A DNA stretch of 64,000 bases, from NCBI RefSeq assembly GCF_001748225.1, contig NZ_BDFE01000017.1:1-64000 (forward strand), in the 5' to 3' direction. This stretch comes from Desulfoplanes formicivorans (GTDB lineage Bacteria > Desulfobacterota > Desulfovibrionia > Desulfovibrionales > Desulfomicrobiaceae). The notes under the pieces are model-generated. The model made no database searches, was not told the origin of the DNA, and saw nothing but the letters and a program-made list of their open reading frames with translations. Shown piece after piece: positions 24,724 through 32,636 of the stretch. The position numbers were made by a program, and so were the translations under genes. Position 1 is the stretch's first letter; every line of letters starts with the position of its first letter.

Positions 24724-25323
24724 ATGACACCTGCATCTTTTCCCACGCGCAAGCGTTTGCCCAGGGAGATGATCAATGATTTTCCCCTGCGCCACTATGA
24801 TGGTCCCATTACCCTGGTGACCGATCCAGAGGATGTGGGTTATGCGTGCGCGTGCTTATCGCGCGAAAGGGTCCTGGGTTTTGATACGGAAACCAAACCG
24901 GCCTTTAAAAAGGGCCAGTCCTTTCGGCCGGCCCTTTTGCAGCTTGCAGGCAGTGATTGCGTGTATCTTTTTCAGCTCACCAAGACATCTCTTGTGGATC
25001 CCCTTGTTTCCCTTCTGACAGATGAGTCCATCGTCAAGGCCGGGGTTGCCGTGCGTGATGATATCAAAGGCCTTAATGCGCACAGGTGTTTTCATGCCGG
25101 CGGGTTTGTGGATTTGAGTGTCATCAGCAACCAGCATGGTTTTATGACCCGCGGTCTCAGGAACATGTCTGCCAATTTTCTGGGCTTTCGCATTGGCAAA
25201 GGGGCGCAACGCAGTAATTGGGGTCGATCGGTCCTGACCCGGAAACAACAGGTTTATGCGGCCACCGATGCCTGGGTCAGCCGCCATTTGTACCTGTGTT
25301 TCCAGCGGTTGTCCTTGCTCTGA
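24724..25323 (+). CDS. RNase D-like 3'-5' exonuclease domain protein
   Basis: 199 residues, only the DEDDy exonuclease domain. Seen: VLGFDTETKPAF (Asp-Glu of Exo I), VKAGVAVRDDIKGL (Exo II region Asp), LSVISNQHG, and QVYAATDAWVSR (Tyr and Asp of Exo III). Full-length RNase D has extra HRDC domains that are missing here, as in many short bacterial homologues. It trims RNA or DNA 3' ends; the substrate is unknown. GGAGG at 24710-24714 is nine bases from the ATG at 24724 but touches an earlier ATG at 24715, so 24724 is the start. Confidence 0.85.
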   Translation: MTPASFPTRKRLPREMINDFPLRHYDGPITLVTDPEDVGYACACLSRERVLGFDTETKPAFKKGQSFRPALLQLAGSDCVYLFQLTKTSLVDPLVSLLTDESIVKAGVAVRDDIKGLNAHRCFHAGGFVDLSVISNQHGFMTRGLRNMSANFLGFRIGKGAQRSNWGRSVLTRKQQVYAATDAWVSRHLYLCFQRLSLL

Positions 25324-25381
25324 CGGCCCTGGGGCATTTTGCTGTCATGTTCAAGAAGACGGAAAAAGTGCTCCCTTGAGG

Positions 25382-25411
25382 TTGACAGAAGGAAATTCTG
25401 CTCAATATATA
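25382..25411 (+). promoter_or_regulatory. Putative sigma-70 promoter upstream of fmdB-like gene
   Basis: TTGACA (perfect -35) at 25382-25387 and TATATA at 25406-25411, 18 bases apart. It would give a leader of about 190 bases before the zinc-ribbon gene. Confidence 0.45.
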
Positions 25412-25523
25412 TACCCGTCCGTTTATCACAGGAGCTGGCAAGGTTGGGCGTGTCTCGGGGTGTCCGCGCGTACCATGCTTGTTGGCCTTTTTTGCGGGTA
25501 AAGGATGCAGCCCCGTTAGGTGT

Positions 25524-25544
25524 AACACCCGCTTTGCGGGTGTT
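25524..25544 (+). other. Leader hairpin ahead of fmdB-like gene
   Basis: Perfect 9-bp stem AACACCCGC/GCGGGTGTT with a TTT loop, followed after a few bases by a short T-run (ATATTTTG). It lies between the putative promoter and the coding start, so it could be a weak attenuator or a stability element. It could also be the terminator of the upstream exonuclease gene. Confidence 0.4.
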
Positions 25545-25609
25545 CAGATATTTTGTCAGGGTCAACCCGGGTATTTCCATGAATATCCGGAATACAATGG
25601 AGTAGGATA

Positions 25610-25894
25610 ATGCCTATTTACGAGTATTGCTGTGAAGATTGCGGTCACATTTTCGAAGAGTGGCAGAGCGGGTTTGAGGAAAAACATTTTCCCTGTCCCA
25701 TTTGTACGGGTGATTCCAAACGGATTGTTTCCCATACCTCGTTCGTCCTCAAAGGGAGTGGTTGGTATGTGACGGATTATTGCAACAAACACTCGTCACC
25801 CAGTTCTTCGGGCAACGGGAGCAAGGAAAAGTCCTCCACCTCCTCCACGACCTCGTCCACCACGACCTCATCGGCGAGCAATTCGGCATCATAG
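25610..25894 (+). CDS. FmdB-family zinc-ribbon protein with Ser/Thr-rich tail
   Basis: 94 residues. MPIYEYCCEDCGHIFEEW with a second CPIC pair is the FmdB/CxxC-CxxC regulatory zinc ribbon; LKGSGWYVTDY is the conserved family tail. The last ~35 residues are almost only Ser, Thr and Gly (low complexity), perhaps disordered. The role is not known in general; the first members were linked to formamidase and amidase regulation. The ribosome site is GGAG about seven bases before the ATG. Confidence 0.88.
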   Translation: MPIYEYCCEDCGHIFEEWQSGFEEKHFPCPICTGDSKRIVSHTSFVLKGSGWYVTDYCNKHSSPSSSGNGSKEKSSTSSTTSSTTTSSASNSAS

Positions 25895-25932
25895 TCGTGT
25901 GATCAGTATTTGCTCCCGCAAGAGCCGGACTG

Positions 25933-25986
25933 CCAAAACACCAGGGGCCGTGTCAGAAAAATCTGACACGGCCCCTGGTGTTTTGG
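25933..25986. terminator. Long perfect-hairpin bidirectional terminator
   Basis: A 25-bp perfect inverted repeat with an AAAA loop. The outer arms carry AAAA and TTTT runs, so either strand ends in a U-containing arm. It lies between the convergent fmdB-like gene (+) and a hypothetical gene (-). Confidence 0.8.
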
Positions 25987-26018
25987 ATCTTTGGCACATG
26001 CCGGAAAGGGCATGATGA

Positions 26019-26498
26019 TCAGGAGGCCGGGGAAATGGACAGGTCACTGAGCATGGCTTCAAAGGCAGCAAGGCGTTCCATCATTCTTACCGCAAGCTGT
26101 TGGGCCTGTTGTTCCCTGGCATCTTTGTTTCTGGAGATCTTATTGACAATCTGCGTTGCCGTGAACTCAAAGGCTGTTGGGGAAAAATCGGCGAGCATGG
26201 CTTCATATTCCATGACCAGGCCAACCATGCGTTCGTATTCTCCTTTTTGTTTGCGAAAGCATTCCTTCAGTCCCTTGAGATAGGCGTCCCTGACCGTGTC
26301 CGAAACATCCTGGTGAAGCTTGTCCAGGGCATGGACCCACAAGGTCAAAAACAGGGGCTTGTACAATTCGGAAAATTGTTCCCGTTTGAAAGTACGGTGC
26401 GGGCCAATGCCCAGAATGGCCAATTCTTCTTCCAGGGTTGCATCCAGATAATAGCGGTTGAATTCCTTGATTACATCGTTGACGTTCACGTCGCGCAT
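26019..26498 (-). CDS. Conserved hypothetical, mostly helical protein
   Basis: 159 residues, no recognised domain. Predicted almost entirely alpha-helical and charged (VIKEFNRYYLDATLEEELAIL, EYERMVGLVMEYEAML, QQAQQLAVRMMERLAAFEAML). No signal peptide and no membrane helix. The ATG at 26498 has AAGGA seven bases upstream; an in-frame ATG at 26636 would add 46 residues lying over the start of the next region and is rejected. The neighbour upstream on the same strand is a DUF4139 protein 125 bases away. Confidence 0.7.
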   Translation of the reverse strand: MRDVNVNDVIKEFNRYYLDATLEEELAILGIGPHRTFKREQFSELYKPLFLTLWVHALDKLHQDVSDTVRDAYLKGLKECFRKQKGEYERMVGLVMEYEAMLADFSPTAFEFTATQIVNKISRNKDAREQQAQQLAVRMMERLAAFEAMLSDLSISPAS

Positions 26499-26623
26499 AT
26501 GTTTTCCTTGTTGGTTAAATGAGAAAGATCCCTTGTCTTCCTGACATGGGAAGCCGTACGGGTTGGGCAACCGTGTTGGCCGGTTTTCCCGTTCTTCGAC
26601 ACAATGCATCGCATTGTGGGGGA

Positions 26624-28189
26624 TTACCAGCGCCATCCCGGATCAACAATCATGTCCTTGGGGGCCTTGGCTTCGACATGCACGGAAAGGGTGGCATTGG
26701 TTCCAGGGTCAAGGTCCAGGGACCAGTGCATGATTTCCGGTGCATCATGTTCCTTGGCAGGCGCCGGCGTGCCGGAAACGGTCAGGACGATATCCTTGTC
26801 GCGGGAAATGGGCCGTGGTTCCTCGACCATCGCCTTGATGGCCTGGGACTTGTTGTTGGTGATGAGCAGGTCCCAGTCCCATGTCCATGTTGCTTTTTGG
26901 GAGAATACACCGGTGCTTCCGGTTTGTTTGTCCCGGAGCACGGATTTGGCCTGGACCAGAGGATCGGGTCCGAAAAAAAGGTCGAGCTGCTTTCCGGAAA
27001 AGGAAAAGGCCTGTTTATGCAGGAATGCGCCATCTACCAGAAACATGGCCTCGCCACGGGGAAGGTCGAGGGCTGTGCGAGGGGTGATCCGGGTGTGCAG
27101 GAATCCGAAGCCGCTCACGCTTGGTCGGATGATATAGGCAAATGACGCGGGCCAGACAGCTTCCTTGATGCCGAGCCGGACATGGTCGCCCGCCACAATG
27201 GTTCGGGATCCGAGATCCCAGGTGGAATAGGTTCCCTTGCGCTGTTCCACGGCCTGGTTGGCAGCCGCCTTGGTAACTTGCTGCATGGCCGCACGAGGCA
27301 TTGCTGCTTCTTCCAGCATGTACGACCTGCTGTCAATCCCCACGGGTTGCCGCGGTTTGAGAATCCACGGTCTGATGCGCGGCGGCGTGGAATGCATGTG
27401 GGTTTTGCCCGTTGCCAGGGACAGTTGCACATTGTTCCAATCCCTGCCCGTCCCCTGATGCACAAGGGCTTGCCAGGTGAAAAGGACCTTGTTGCGGGCT
27501 GGCAGGGCTTCAAGACGGTAAAGAGGGTTCCAACCGCATTCTTTGACCGAGTATGACCAGGAGCAGGGAAGAGCGGTTCGGGGGCCGGGTGAAAATCCAA
27601 GAAGAATTTTCCAGTTTTTGGTTTGGGACCCTTGAATGGCGGCCATGCGTTTTTGAATTCTTTCGATGTCTTGCGCATTTTTTTTCAATTCGTTGGCTAT
27701 ATGATGGGTTTCGATCATGGCCTTTTCTATTTCCTGATCCATGGTCAAGGCCATTTTTCTGAATGCATCAAGTGATCCCTGCGTGGTATTCTGACGTGAC
27801 CGCCAGAAATCGATGCGTGCCCCAAGCGCCTTGTTGCGGGCTTCAAGCCGTCCCTTGCGCGCATCAAGAGCCTGTAATTCCTTCCTGAGTTCGGCGAGTT
27901 GGCGGGAATCTGTTACAACAACGGATGTTGGAGACAAATCGGTCAAGGCAACCCCCTTGGGGGGAAATAACGTCAGGGAAGAGGGATCAGCCTGTCCAGG
28001 GAGTATGATCTCCCCCAAACGCTTATCCCCGACAGTGGTTACCGTAATGGTTCCCTGTTCCTTGATGGTTGCCGAATCCGGAAACAGGGTCACTTCCGAA
28101 ATAACGGCAAGGACCGGACCAGCAGGAGCAAAAACGCAAAACATCGACCAGAACATGAGCAAAAGGAGCAGGCGACATGGCTTGAGCAT
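26624..28189 (-). CDS. DUF4139/DUF4140 exported protein (MuiA-like)
   Basis: 521 residues. An N-terminal signal peptide (LLLLLMFWSMFCVFAPAGPVLA) is followed by the DUF4140 strand VISEVTLFPDSATIKEQGTI, a long coiled-coil stretch (residues ~95-185) and the DUF4139 beta-domain (GWNPLYRLEAL ... LVHQGTGRDWNNVQLSLATG). The family, sometimes called mucoidy inhibitor MuiA, is periplasmic or outer-membrane associated and of unknown biochemical role. The ATG at 28189 has AAGGAG eight bases upstream. It is divergent from the small gene at 28445. Confidence 0.82.
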   Translation of the reverse strand: MLKPCRLLLLLMFWSMFCVFAPAGPVLAVISEVTLFPDSATIKEQGTITVTTVGDKRLGEIILPGQADPSSLTLFPPKGVALTDLSPTSVVVTDSRQLAELRKELQALDARKGRLEARNKALGARIDFWRSRQNTTQGSLDAFRKMALTMDQEIEKAMIETHHIANELKKNAQDIERIQKRMAAIQGSQTKNWKILLGFSPGPRTALPCSWSYSVKECGWNPLYRLEALPARNKVLFTWQALVHQGTGRDWNNVQLSLATGKTHMHSTPPRIRPWILKPRQPVGIDSRSYMLEEAAMPRAAMQQVTKAAANQAVEQRKGTYSTWDLGSRTIVAGDHVRLGIKEAVWPASFAYIIRPSVSGFGFLHTRITPRTALDLPRGEAMFLVDGAFLHKQAFSFSGKQLDLFFGPDPLVQAKSVLRDKQTGSTGVFSQKATWTWDWDLLITNNKSQAIKAMVEEPRPISRDKDIVLTVSGTPAPAKEHDAPEIMHWSLDLDPGTNATLSVHVEAKAPKDMIVDPGWRW

Positions 28190-28354
28190 ACAGGTTTCTC
28201 CTTGTTTGGAATGCAGCATGAAGGTTGTACCGGGTCAAGTCTGGCATCCTTTGGAAGGGATTTCAAGATGGTTATGGCTCCTGGTTTTGGTTTGCCATGG
28301 GGACAAGTTGGGCTGTTTCCTGCCTGTGAAACAATCTTGCTTCAGGGCCTTGCC

Positions 28355-28383
28355 TTGACAGTCTCTGGATGAATACATAATTT
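28355..28383 (+). promoter_or_regulatory. Putative sigma-70 promoter
   Basis: Perfect TTGACA at 28355-28360, with AT-rich -10 candidates at 28376-28381 (CATAAT, 15-base spacer) or 28378-28383 (TAATTT, 17-base spacer). It is placed 60-70 bases before the coding start at 28445. Confidence 0.4.
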
Positions 28384-28444
28384 GCATGATCGTTTTTGCG
28401 TATACAATCAACCTTTGAACATACTTCCTTCCAAGGAGAAACTC

Positions 28445-28804
28445 ATGGCCCTTGAAATCCGTCTGGTTAAACTTATCAATGGCGATATGGTCATTGGCAA
28501 ATGGGATGTCGAGAACAACAAAATTCAGGACCCAGCCATTTTGCAGACCATACCCACCCAGCAGGGTGGAGTGCAGATGATGCTCCTGCCTTTTGGCTAT
28601 CCTTTTGACAATGAAATCGAGGGCGAAATCTCCATGGAGCATGTCCTTTACCAGTATAAATCGGTTCCCGAGGAGCTCAAGACCAAATATCTCGAGGCAT
28701 CCAGCAATTTGACCCTTTCCACGGCCAATGATCTTCGCAACCTTGAAAATCTCGGTCAGGGAGGCGGCAACGTCTCCAATATTGGTGATCTTTTCAGAAA
28801 ATAG
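28445..28804 (+). CDS. Conserved hypothetical, Sm-like small protein
   Basis: 119 residues. EIRLVKLINGDMVIGKWDVENNKIQDP looks like an Sm/LSm-type beta strand pair (a 'G-D-x-x-x-G' turn), but the assignment is weak. The C-terminus is Gly/Asn-rich and looks disordered. No signal peptide. AAGGAG lies seven bases before the ATG. It is 102 bases upstream of the radical SAM gene and likely in the same transcript. The function is unknown. Confidence 0.7.
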   Translation: MALEIRLVKLINGDMVIGKWDVENNKIQDPAILQTIPTQQGGVQMMLLPFGYPFDNEIEGEISMEHVLYQYKSVPEELKTKYLEASSNLTLSTANDLRNLENLGQGGGNVSNIGDLFRK

Positions 28805-28906
28805 TTGTTTGCTGTTTTTCGTGGCTTCCCAAGGCACAAAGGAATTTTGCCGCTCCTTTGTGCCTTTTGCGTGTCTGCCAACCGTCACTTATCGAGCGTC
28901 ACTACC

Positions 28907-31444
28907 ATGAAAGAACTCCTGCCCCTGTTTCCCAGGCCCAGCCATTATCTTGGCAACGAAATCAATGCCGTGCACAAGGATCCACACAAGGTCGCGGTCC
29001 ACCTTGCCCTGGCTTTTCCGGATCTTTACGATGTGGGCATGTCCTATCTCGGCCAGAAAATTCTCTATGAGATTGCCAACCAGAGGGATGATGTCTGGGC
29101 GGAACGGGTTTTTGCGCCCACCCAAGAGGTGGCTGCCATTCTCAAGGAGCACCAGACACCCCTGGCGTCCCTGGAGTCGGATACCCCCCTGGGGGAGTTG
29201 GATGCCATTGCCTTTAGCATCACCCATGAACTTTGCTATACGAACATCCTGTACATGCTTGATCTGGCCGGTATTCCCCTGTGGTCCAGGGATCGTGGCG
29301 ATGGAGATCCCCTGATCATTGCCGGTGGTGGGTGTACGTTGAACGCCGAACCCGTGGCCCCGTTTTGTGATGTCATGGTTCTGGGTGATGGTGAAGAGAC
29401 CCTGATGGATCTGATGGATGTCATTCGAAGCGGCAAAAGAAACCAACTTTCCCGTGAAGCCATGTTGCGGGAAATGGCATCCATTGCCGGGGTGTATATT
29501 CCTGCCTTTTTCCAGGACGAGGGGCCGGGGAAGCCCTTGCGTCCCCTTTATCCGGATCTGCCCATGCCGGAAAGGCGCAGTGTGGCGGATATCAATACCA
29601 TTGATTTTCCCGTGAAACAGATTCTTCCCTACGGGAAACCGGTACATGACAGATTGACCGTGGAAATCGCCCGGGGATGTACCCGGGGATGCCGTTTCTG
29701 TCACGCGGGCATGGTGTACAGGCCGGTGCGCGAGCGCTCCCTGGACGAGCTCAAACGCATTATCGACCAGGGGCTTGAACAAACAGGGTATGAGGAGATC
29801 TCCTTTCTTTCGCTCAGTACGGGTGATTTTTCCGCATTTCAGAAGCTTTTCATGCAGACCTTTGCCCAGTGCAGAAGCCAGCAGGTTTCCATTTCCCTGC
29901 CATCCCTGCGGGCCGGATCGGTCAACGAATCCCTTCTCACCCGCATGGCCGAGATCCGGCATACGGGCATGACCGTGGCTCCCGAGGCCGGAACCCAGCG
30001 ACTCCGGGATGTTATCAACAAGGGGATCACCCAGGAAGAAATTCTGGAGCATTCCCGCATGGTCTTTGCCCATGGGTGGCAGAGCATCAAGCTCTACTTC
30101 ATGATCGGTCTGCCCACGGAAACCAGGGAAGACCTGGACGGGATCCTGGATCTCTGTCTGAAAGTGCGGGATACGGCCGGGAAAAAGGCCAAACGCATGC
30201 AGATCACGGCAGCCATTTCCCCGTTTGTGCCCAAACCCTTTACCCCGTTTCAGTGGGAACCCCAGATAACCGTGCAGGAAATTGAAGAACGGCTCCAATA
30301 CCTCAGAGAGATCTTCAAGCCCTACGGGTTTTTGCACCTCAAATGGCATCATTCGCACATGAGTTTTCTGGAAGGCATTTTTTCACGAGGTGACAGGAAG
30401 CTGGCGCAGGTCATTGCCAGGGCGTTTCACAAGGGGGCCTTGTTTTCCAGCTGGTCCGATCACCTCTGTCTGGACCTCTGGCTGGAGGCCATGGACGAAT
30501 GCGGGTGTGATCCCGAGGCATATATCGGGGGTCGTGACCTGGAAGCTGCTTTGCCCTGGGATCATATCAATGCCGGGGTGAGCAAACGGTTTTTACGCAC
30601 GGAACGCGCAAGGGCCCTGGGGGAGAAATCTTCCCCGGACTGCAGGTACAACCCCTGCCGTCATTGCGGTGTGTGCGGTATGGACGGACAGGCATCCATC
30701 CTCACCCAGACCGAATCCCCCTTGCAACCGATTCTGAACAATGCGGACAGGGATCAACACCATGAGGAACCGTGCGAAGATGTGCCCAACCCGGATCAGG
30801 AGAAGTTGATCCACAAGGCCTGCCATTACCGGGTGTGGTATCGGAAAATGGGATTGTCCATTTATCTGAGCCAGCTTGAACTGCAGAGAATTTTCGAGCG
30901 GGCCCTGCGTCGGGCCGGGTTGGCAACAACCTTTTCCGCCGGATTTCATCCCATGCCCCTCATGTCCTTTGGCATGGCCCTGCCCGTGGGGGTCGGCAGT
31001 CAGGCCGAGTGGGTGAATATCTATTTTCGGGAGGAATTGAGCGAAGAGGACATCCTGACGCGCATGGACGGACAATTACCCCAGGGCATGCGTGTTCTGG
31101 CGGCCCAGCCATTGAGCATGGGCAAGAAACAGCCCCAAGCCGTTGCCGAGGAGTATTCCATTTGCTTCCAGGGCACAGAGGAACACCAAGCCCGGGCCAT
31201 GCAGGCGTGGCAGGATTTCATTTCCAGGGATACGTTTTTGATTGACAGAACCAACAAGCGAGGCAGGGTGGTGCAGGTTGATCTGCGATCCTTTGTCCGT
31301 TCGAGCAGTATGGAAGGGGAGAGGGTCAAGGTGGTCTTTGACTGGGCACAAGGGTACACCAATCCCTTGAATCTGCTCATGGCCGTGTGTCCTCATTTGT
31401 CGCCCATGCATTTTACCATGGTAAAGGAGCGGCAGATCATGTGA
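28907..31444 (+). CDS. Radical SAM protein (TIGR03960-like) fused to DUF2344
   Basis: 845 residues. The order is: an N-terminal B12-binding-like domain (KVAVHLALAFPDLYDVGMSYLG; VLGDGEETLMDL), a radical SAM core with the cluster motif CTRGCRFC near residue 265 and YEEISFLSLSTGD, and a C-terminal ~220-residue DUF2344 domain (YRVWYRKMGLSIYLSQLELQRIFERALRR). The two halves are separate genes in some bacteria. The substrate is unknown; a [4Fe-4S]/SAM-dependent modification is expected. The ATG at 28907 begins right before conserved LFPRPSHYLGNEINAV; the frame is open 34 codons upstream without a ribosome site. Confidence 0.9.
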   Translation: MKELLPLFPRPSHYLGNEINAVHKDPHKVAVHLALAFPDLYDVGMSYLGQKILYEIANQRDDVWAERVFAPTQEVAAILKEHQTPLASLESDTPLGELDAIAFSITHELCYTNILYMLDLAGIPLWSRDRGDGDPLIIAGGGCTLNAEPVAPFCDVMVLGDGEETLMDLMDVIRSGKRNQLSREAMLREMASIAGVYIPAFFQDEGPGKPLRPLYPDLPMPERRSVADINTIDFPVKQILPYGKPVHDRLTVEIARGCTRGCRFCHAGMVYRPVRERSLDELKRIIDQGLEQTGYEEISFLSLSTGDFSAFQKLFMQTFAQCRSQQVSISLPSLRAGSVNESLLTRMAEIRHTGMTVAPEAGTQRLRDVINKGITQEEILEHSRMVFAHGWQSIKLYFMIGLPTETREDLDGILDLCLKVRDTAGKKAKRMQITAAISPFVPKPFTPFQWEPQITVQEIEERLQYLREIFKPYGFLHLKWHHSHMSFLEGIFSRGDRKLAQVIARAFHKGALFSSWSDHLCLDLWLEAMDECGCDPEAYIGGRDLEAALPWDHINAGVSKRFLRTERARALGEKSSPDCRYNPCRHCGVCGMDGQASILTQTESPLQPILNNADRDQHHEEPCEDVPNPDQEKLIHKACHYRVWYRKMGLSIYLSQLELQRIFERALRRAGLATTFSAGFHPMPLMSFGMALPVGVGSQAEWVNIYFREELSEEDILTRMDGQLPQGMRVLAAQPLSMGKKQPQAVAEEYSICFQGTEEHQARAMQAWQDFISRDTFLIDRTNKRGRVVQVDLRSFVRSSSMEGERVKVVFDWAQGYTNPLNLLMAVCPHLSPMHFTMVKERQIM

Positions 31445-31479
31445 TTATTGCCTGAGGTTCTCGCAGGGAATGCATACAC

Positions 31480-31513
31480 AAACGCGGTTTCATCGTCTGA
31501 TGAAACCGCGTTT
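31480..31513. terminator. Bidirectional terminator after radical SAM gene
   Basis: Perfect 15-bp stem AAACGCGGTTTCATC/GATGAAACCGCGTTT with a GTCT loop. It lies between convergent genes ending at 31444 (+) and 31541 (-). Confidence 0.8.
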
Positions 31514-31540
31514 GCTTGTTTGAGGGGACAAGGAAAATGA

Positions 31541-32455
31541 TCATTCCCGGTCTTTTTGTTTGAGCCAGTCAAGGATTTCGTCATCCTCTTCGCGTACAGG
31601 GGCTGGCCGAGCAGCTTCTCCGGCATCAGTCGGGGGAGGTAATGCGGATTTGCGGCGCATGATGATCAGGATGACAACAAGAAAGAAGGTTACCCCGACA
31701 ATGGTCAGCAATCCGTAGATGACCACCTGGGTCAGGGATTGGTGAATGTTTTCCAATTCCATCCTGGATTGCTGCTGCAGACCGGACAAAGTGGCGTTGA
31801 TGTTTTCAAGGGACGAAAGATGGCCAAGGGTTTTGGCCTTTTGGGAGGTGATGAAGGCCTCGATCTCGCCGATGGCTTGCTGTTGCCCGGTCAGTCCGTT
31901 TTCAAGGAGCACTATTTTTTTCTGCAAGGTGACAATCTGTTCGTCCTGATGGGCAGTGGTCTTTTGCAATTGCTCAATCGTGGTTTCAAGGGCCGCGTTT
32001 TTTTGGATCAGCAGATCCTTGTTGGCCACCACCATATTTTTTTGCTTGTCAATGGCCGCCAGCAGTTCCTTTTTCTGGGCCTCAAGCCCGGTGCGCAGGG
32101 TTGCGAAGTGCTTGGCGTGGGCGGTTTGTGTTGTTTTCATGGCCGCCAGCTCCTGGCTGACGGTTTCATTGATTTCCAGAATGGACGCATTCAGCCCGTT
32201 GATGGCGTCCAGAGCCTTGAGAATATCCTGGCCGTGTGTGGAGGAGGCCTGCCGGAGTTCTTCAAGGTTCATGGACAGGGTTTCCACCTGTTGTTGCAGG
32301 GATCGGGAAATCTTCTGAAATGCAAACAGCTGATTCTGCATTTCAAGGATGTCGGATTGCCGGGTATTCTCCAGGGGCATGGTCGTGTTTTGTCCAAACG
32401 TCGGGTTGCACGGGATCGCCAGAAGAAGAAACAAAACAAGCGTTTTCCAGAACAT
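31541..32455 (-). CDS. Exported coiled-coil protein with C-terminal membrane anchor
   Basis: 304 residues. Signal peptide (MFWKTLVLFLLLAIPCNPTFG), then about 210 residues of heptad-like coiled coil (LQQQVETLSMNLEELRQ ... LEAQKKELLAAIDKQKN), one membrane helix near residue 255 (VVIYGLLTIVGVTFFLVVILIIM) and a short cytoplasmic tail ending DDEILDWLKQKDRE. It resembles no named family. The topology suggests a periplasmic rod tethered to the inner membrane. It lies downstream of the vWA-OmpA gene on the same strand, with a terminator between them. Confidence 0.75.
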   Translation of the reverse strand: MFWKTLVLFLLLAIPCNPTFGQNTTMPLENTRQSDILEMQNQLFAFQKISRSLQQQVETLSMNLEELRQASSTHGQDILKALDAINGLNASILEINETVSQELAAMKTTQTAHAKHFATLRTGLEAQKKELLAAIDKQKNMVVANKDLLIQKNAALETTIEQLQKTTAHQDEQIVTLQKKIVLLENGLTGQQQAIGEIEAFITSQKAKTLGHLSSLENINATLSGLQQQSRMELENIHQSLTQVVIYGLLTIVGVTFFLVVILIIMRRKSALPPPTDAGEAARPAPVREEDDEILDWLKQKDRE

Positions 32456-32573
32456 GACCGTTGCCTCGTGAAAAGTTGATGGGTTGCAAGAAAAGTGCAT
32501 CACGTGACATAGCCGCAACCTTTGCATTTGTCCAAGAAAACAGAGGAGCGCAAAAAGCTGATCCTGCAACGCA

Positions 32574-32607
32574 AAAAGGCCTTCCAGAATGATCTGGAAG
32601 GCCTTTT
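32574..32607 (-). terminator. Terminator after vWA-OmpA gene
   Basis: 15-bp stem AAAAGGCCTTCCAGA/TCTGGAAGGCCTTTT with an ATGA loop. It lies 30 bases downstream of the OmpA-family stop (- strand) and runs into a T-tract on that strand. It separates that gene from the coiled-coil gene. Confidence 0.8.
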
Positions 32608-32636
32608 GTACACGGGTAACCGGTTTCAGCCGCTAA

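Noticed and set aside
28889-30358. A 489-codon open frame antisense to the radical SAM gene
   Set aside because: No family motif and no start signal; the + strand gene has the radical SAM Cys motif.
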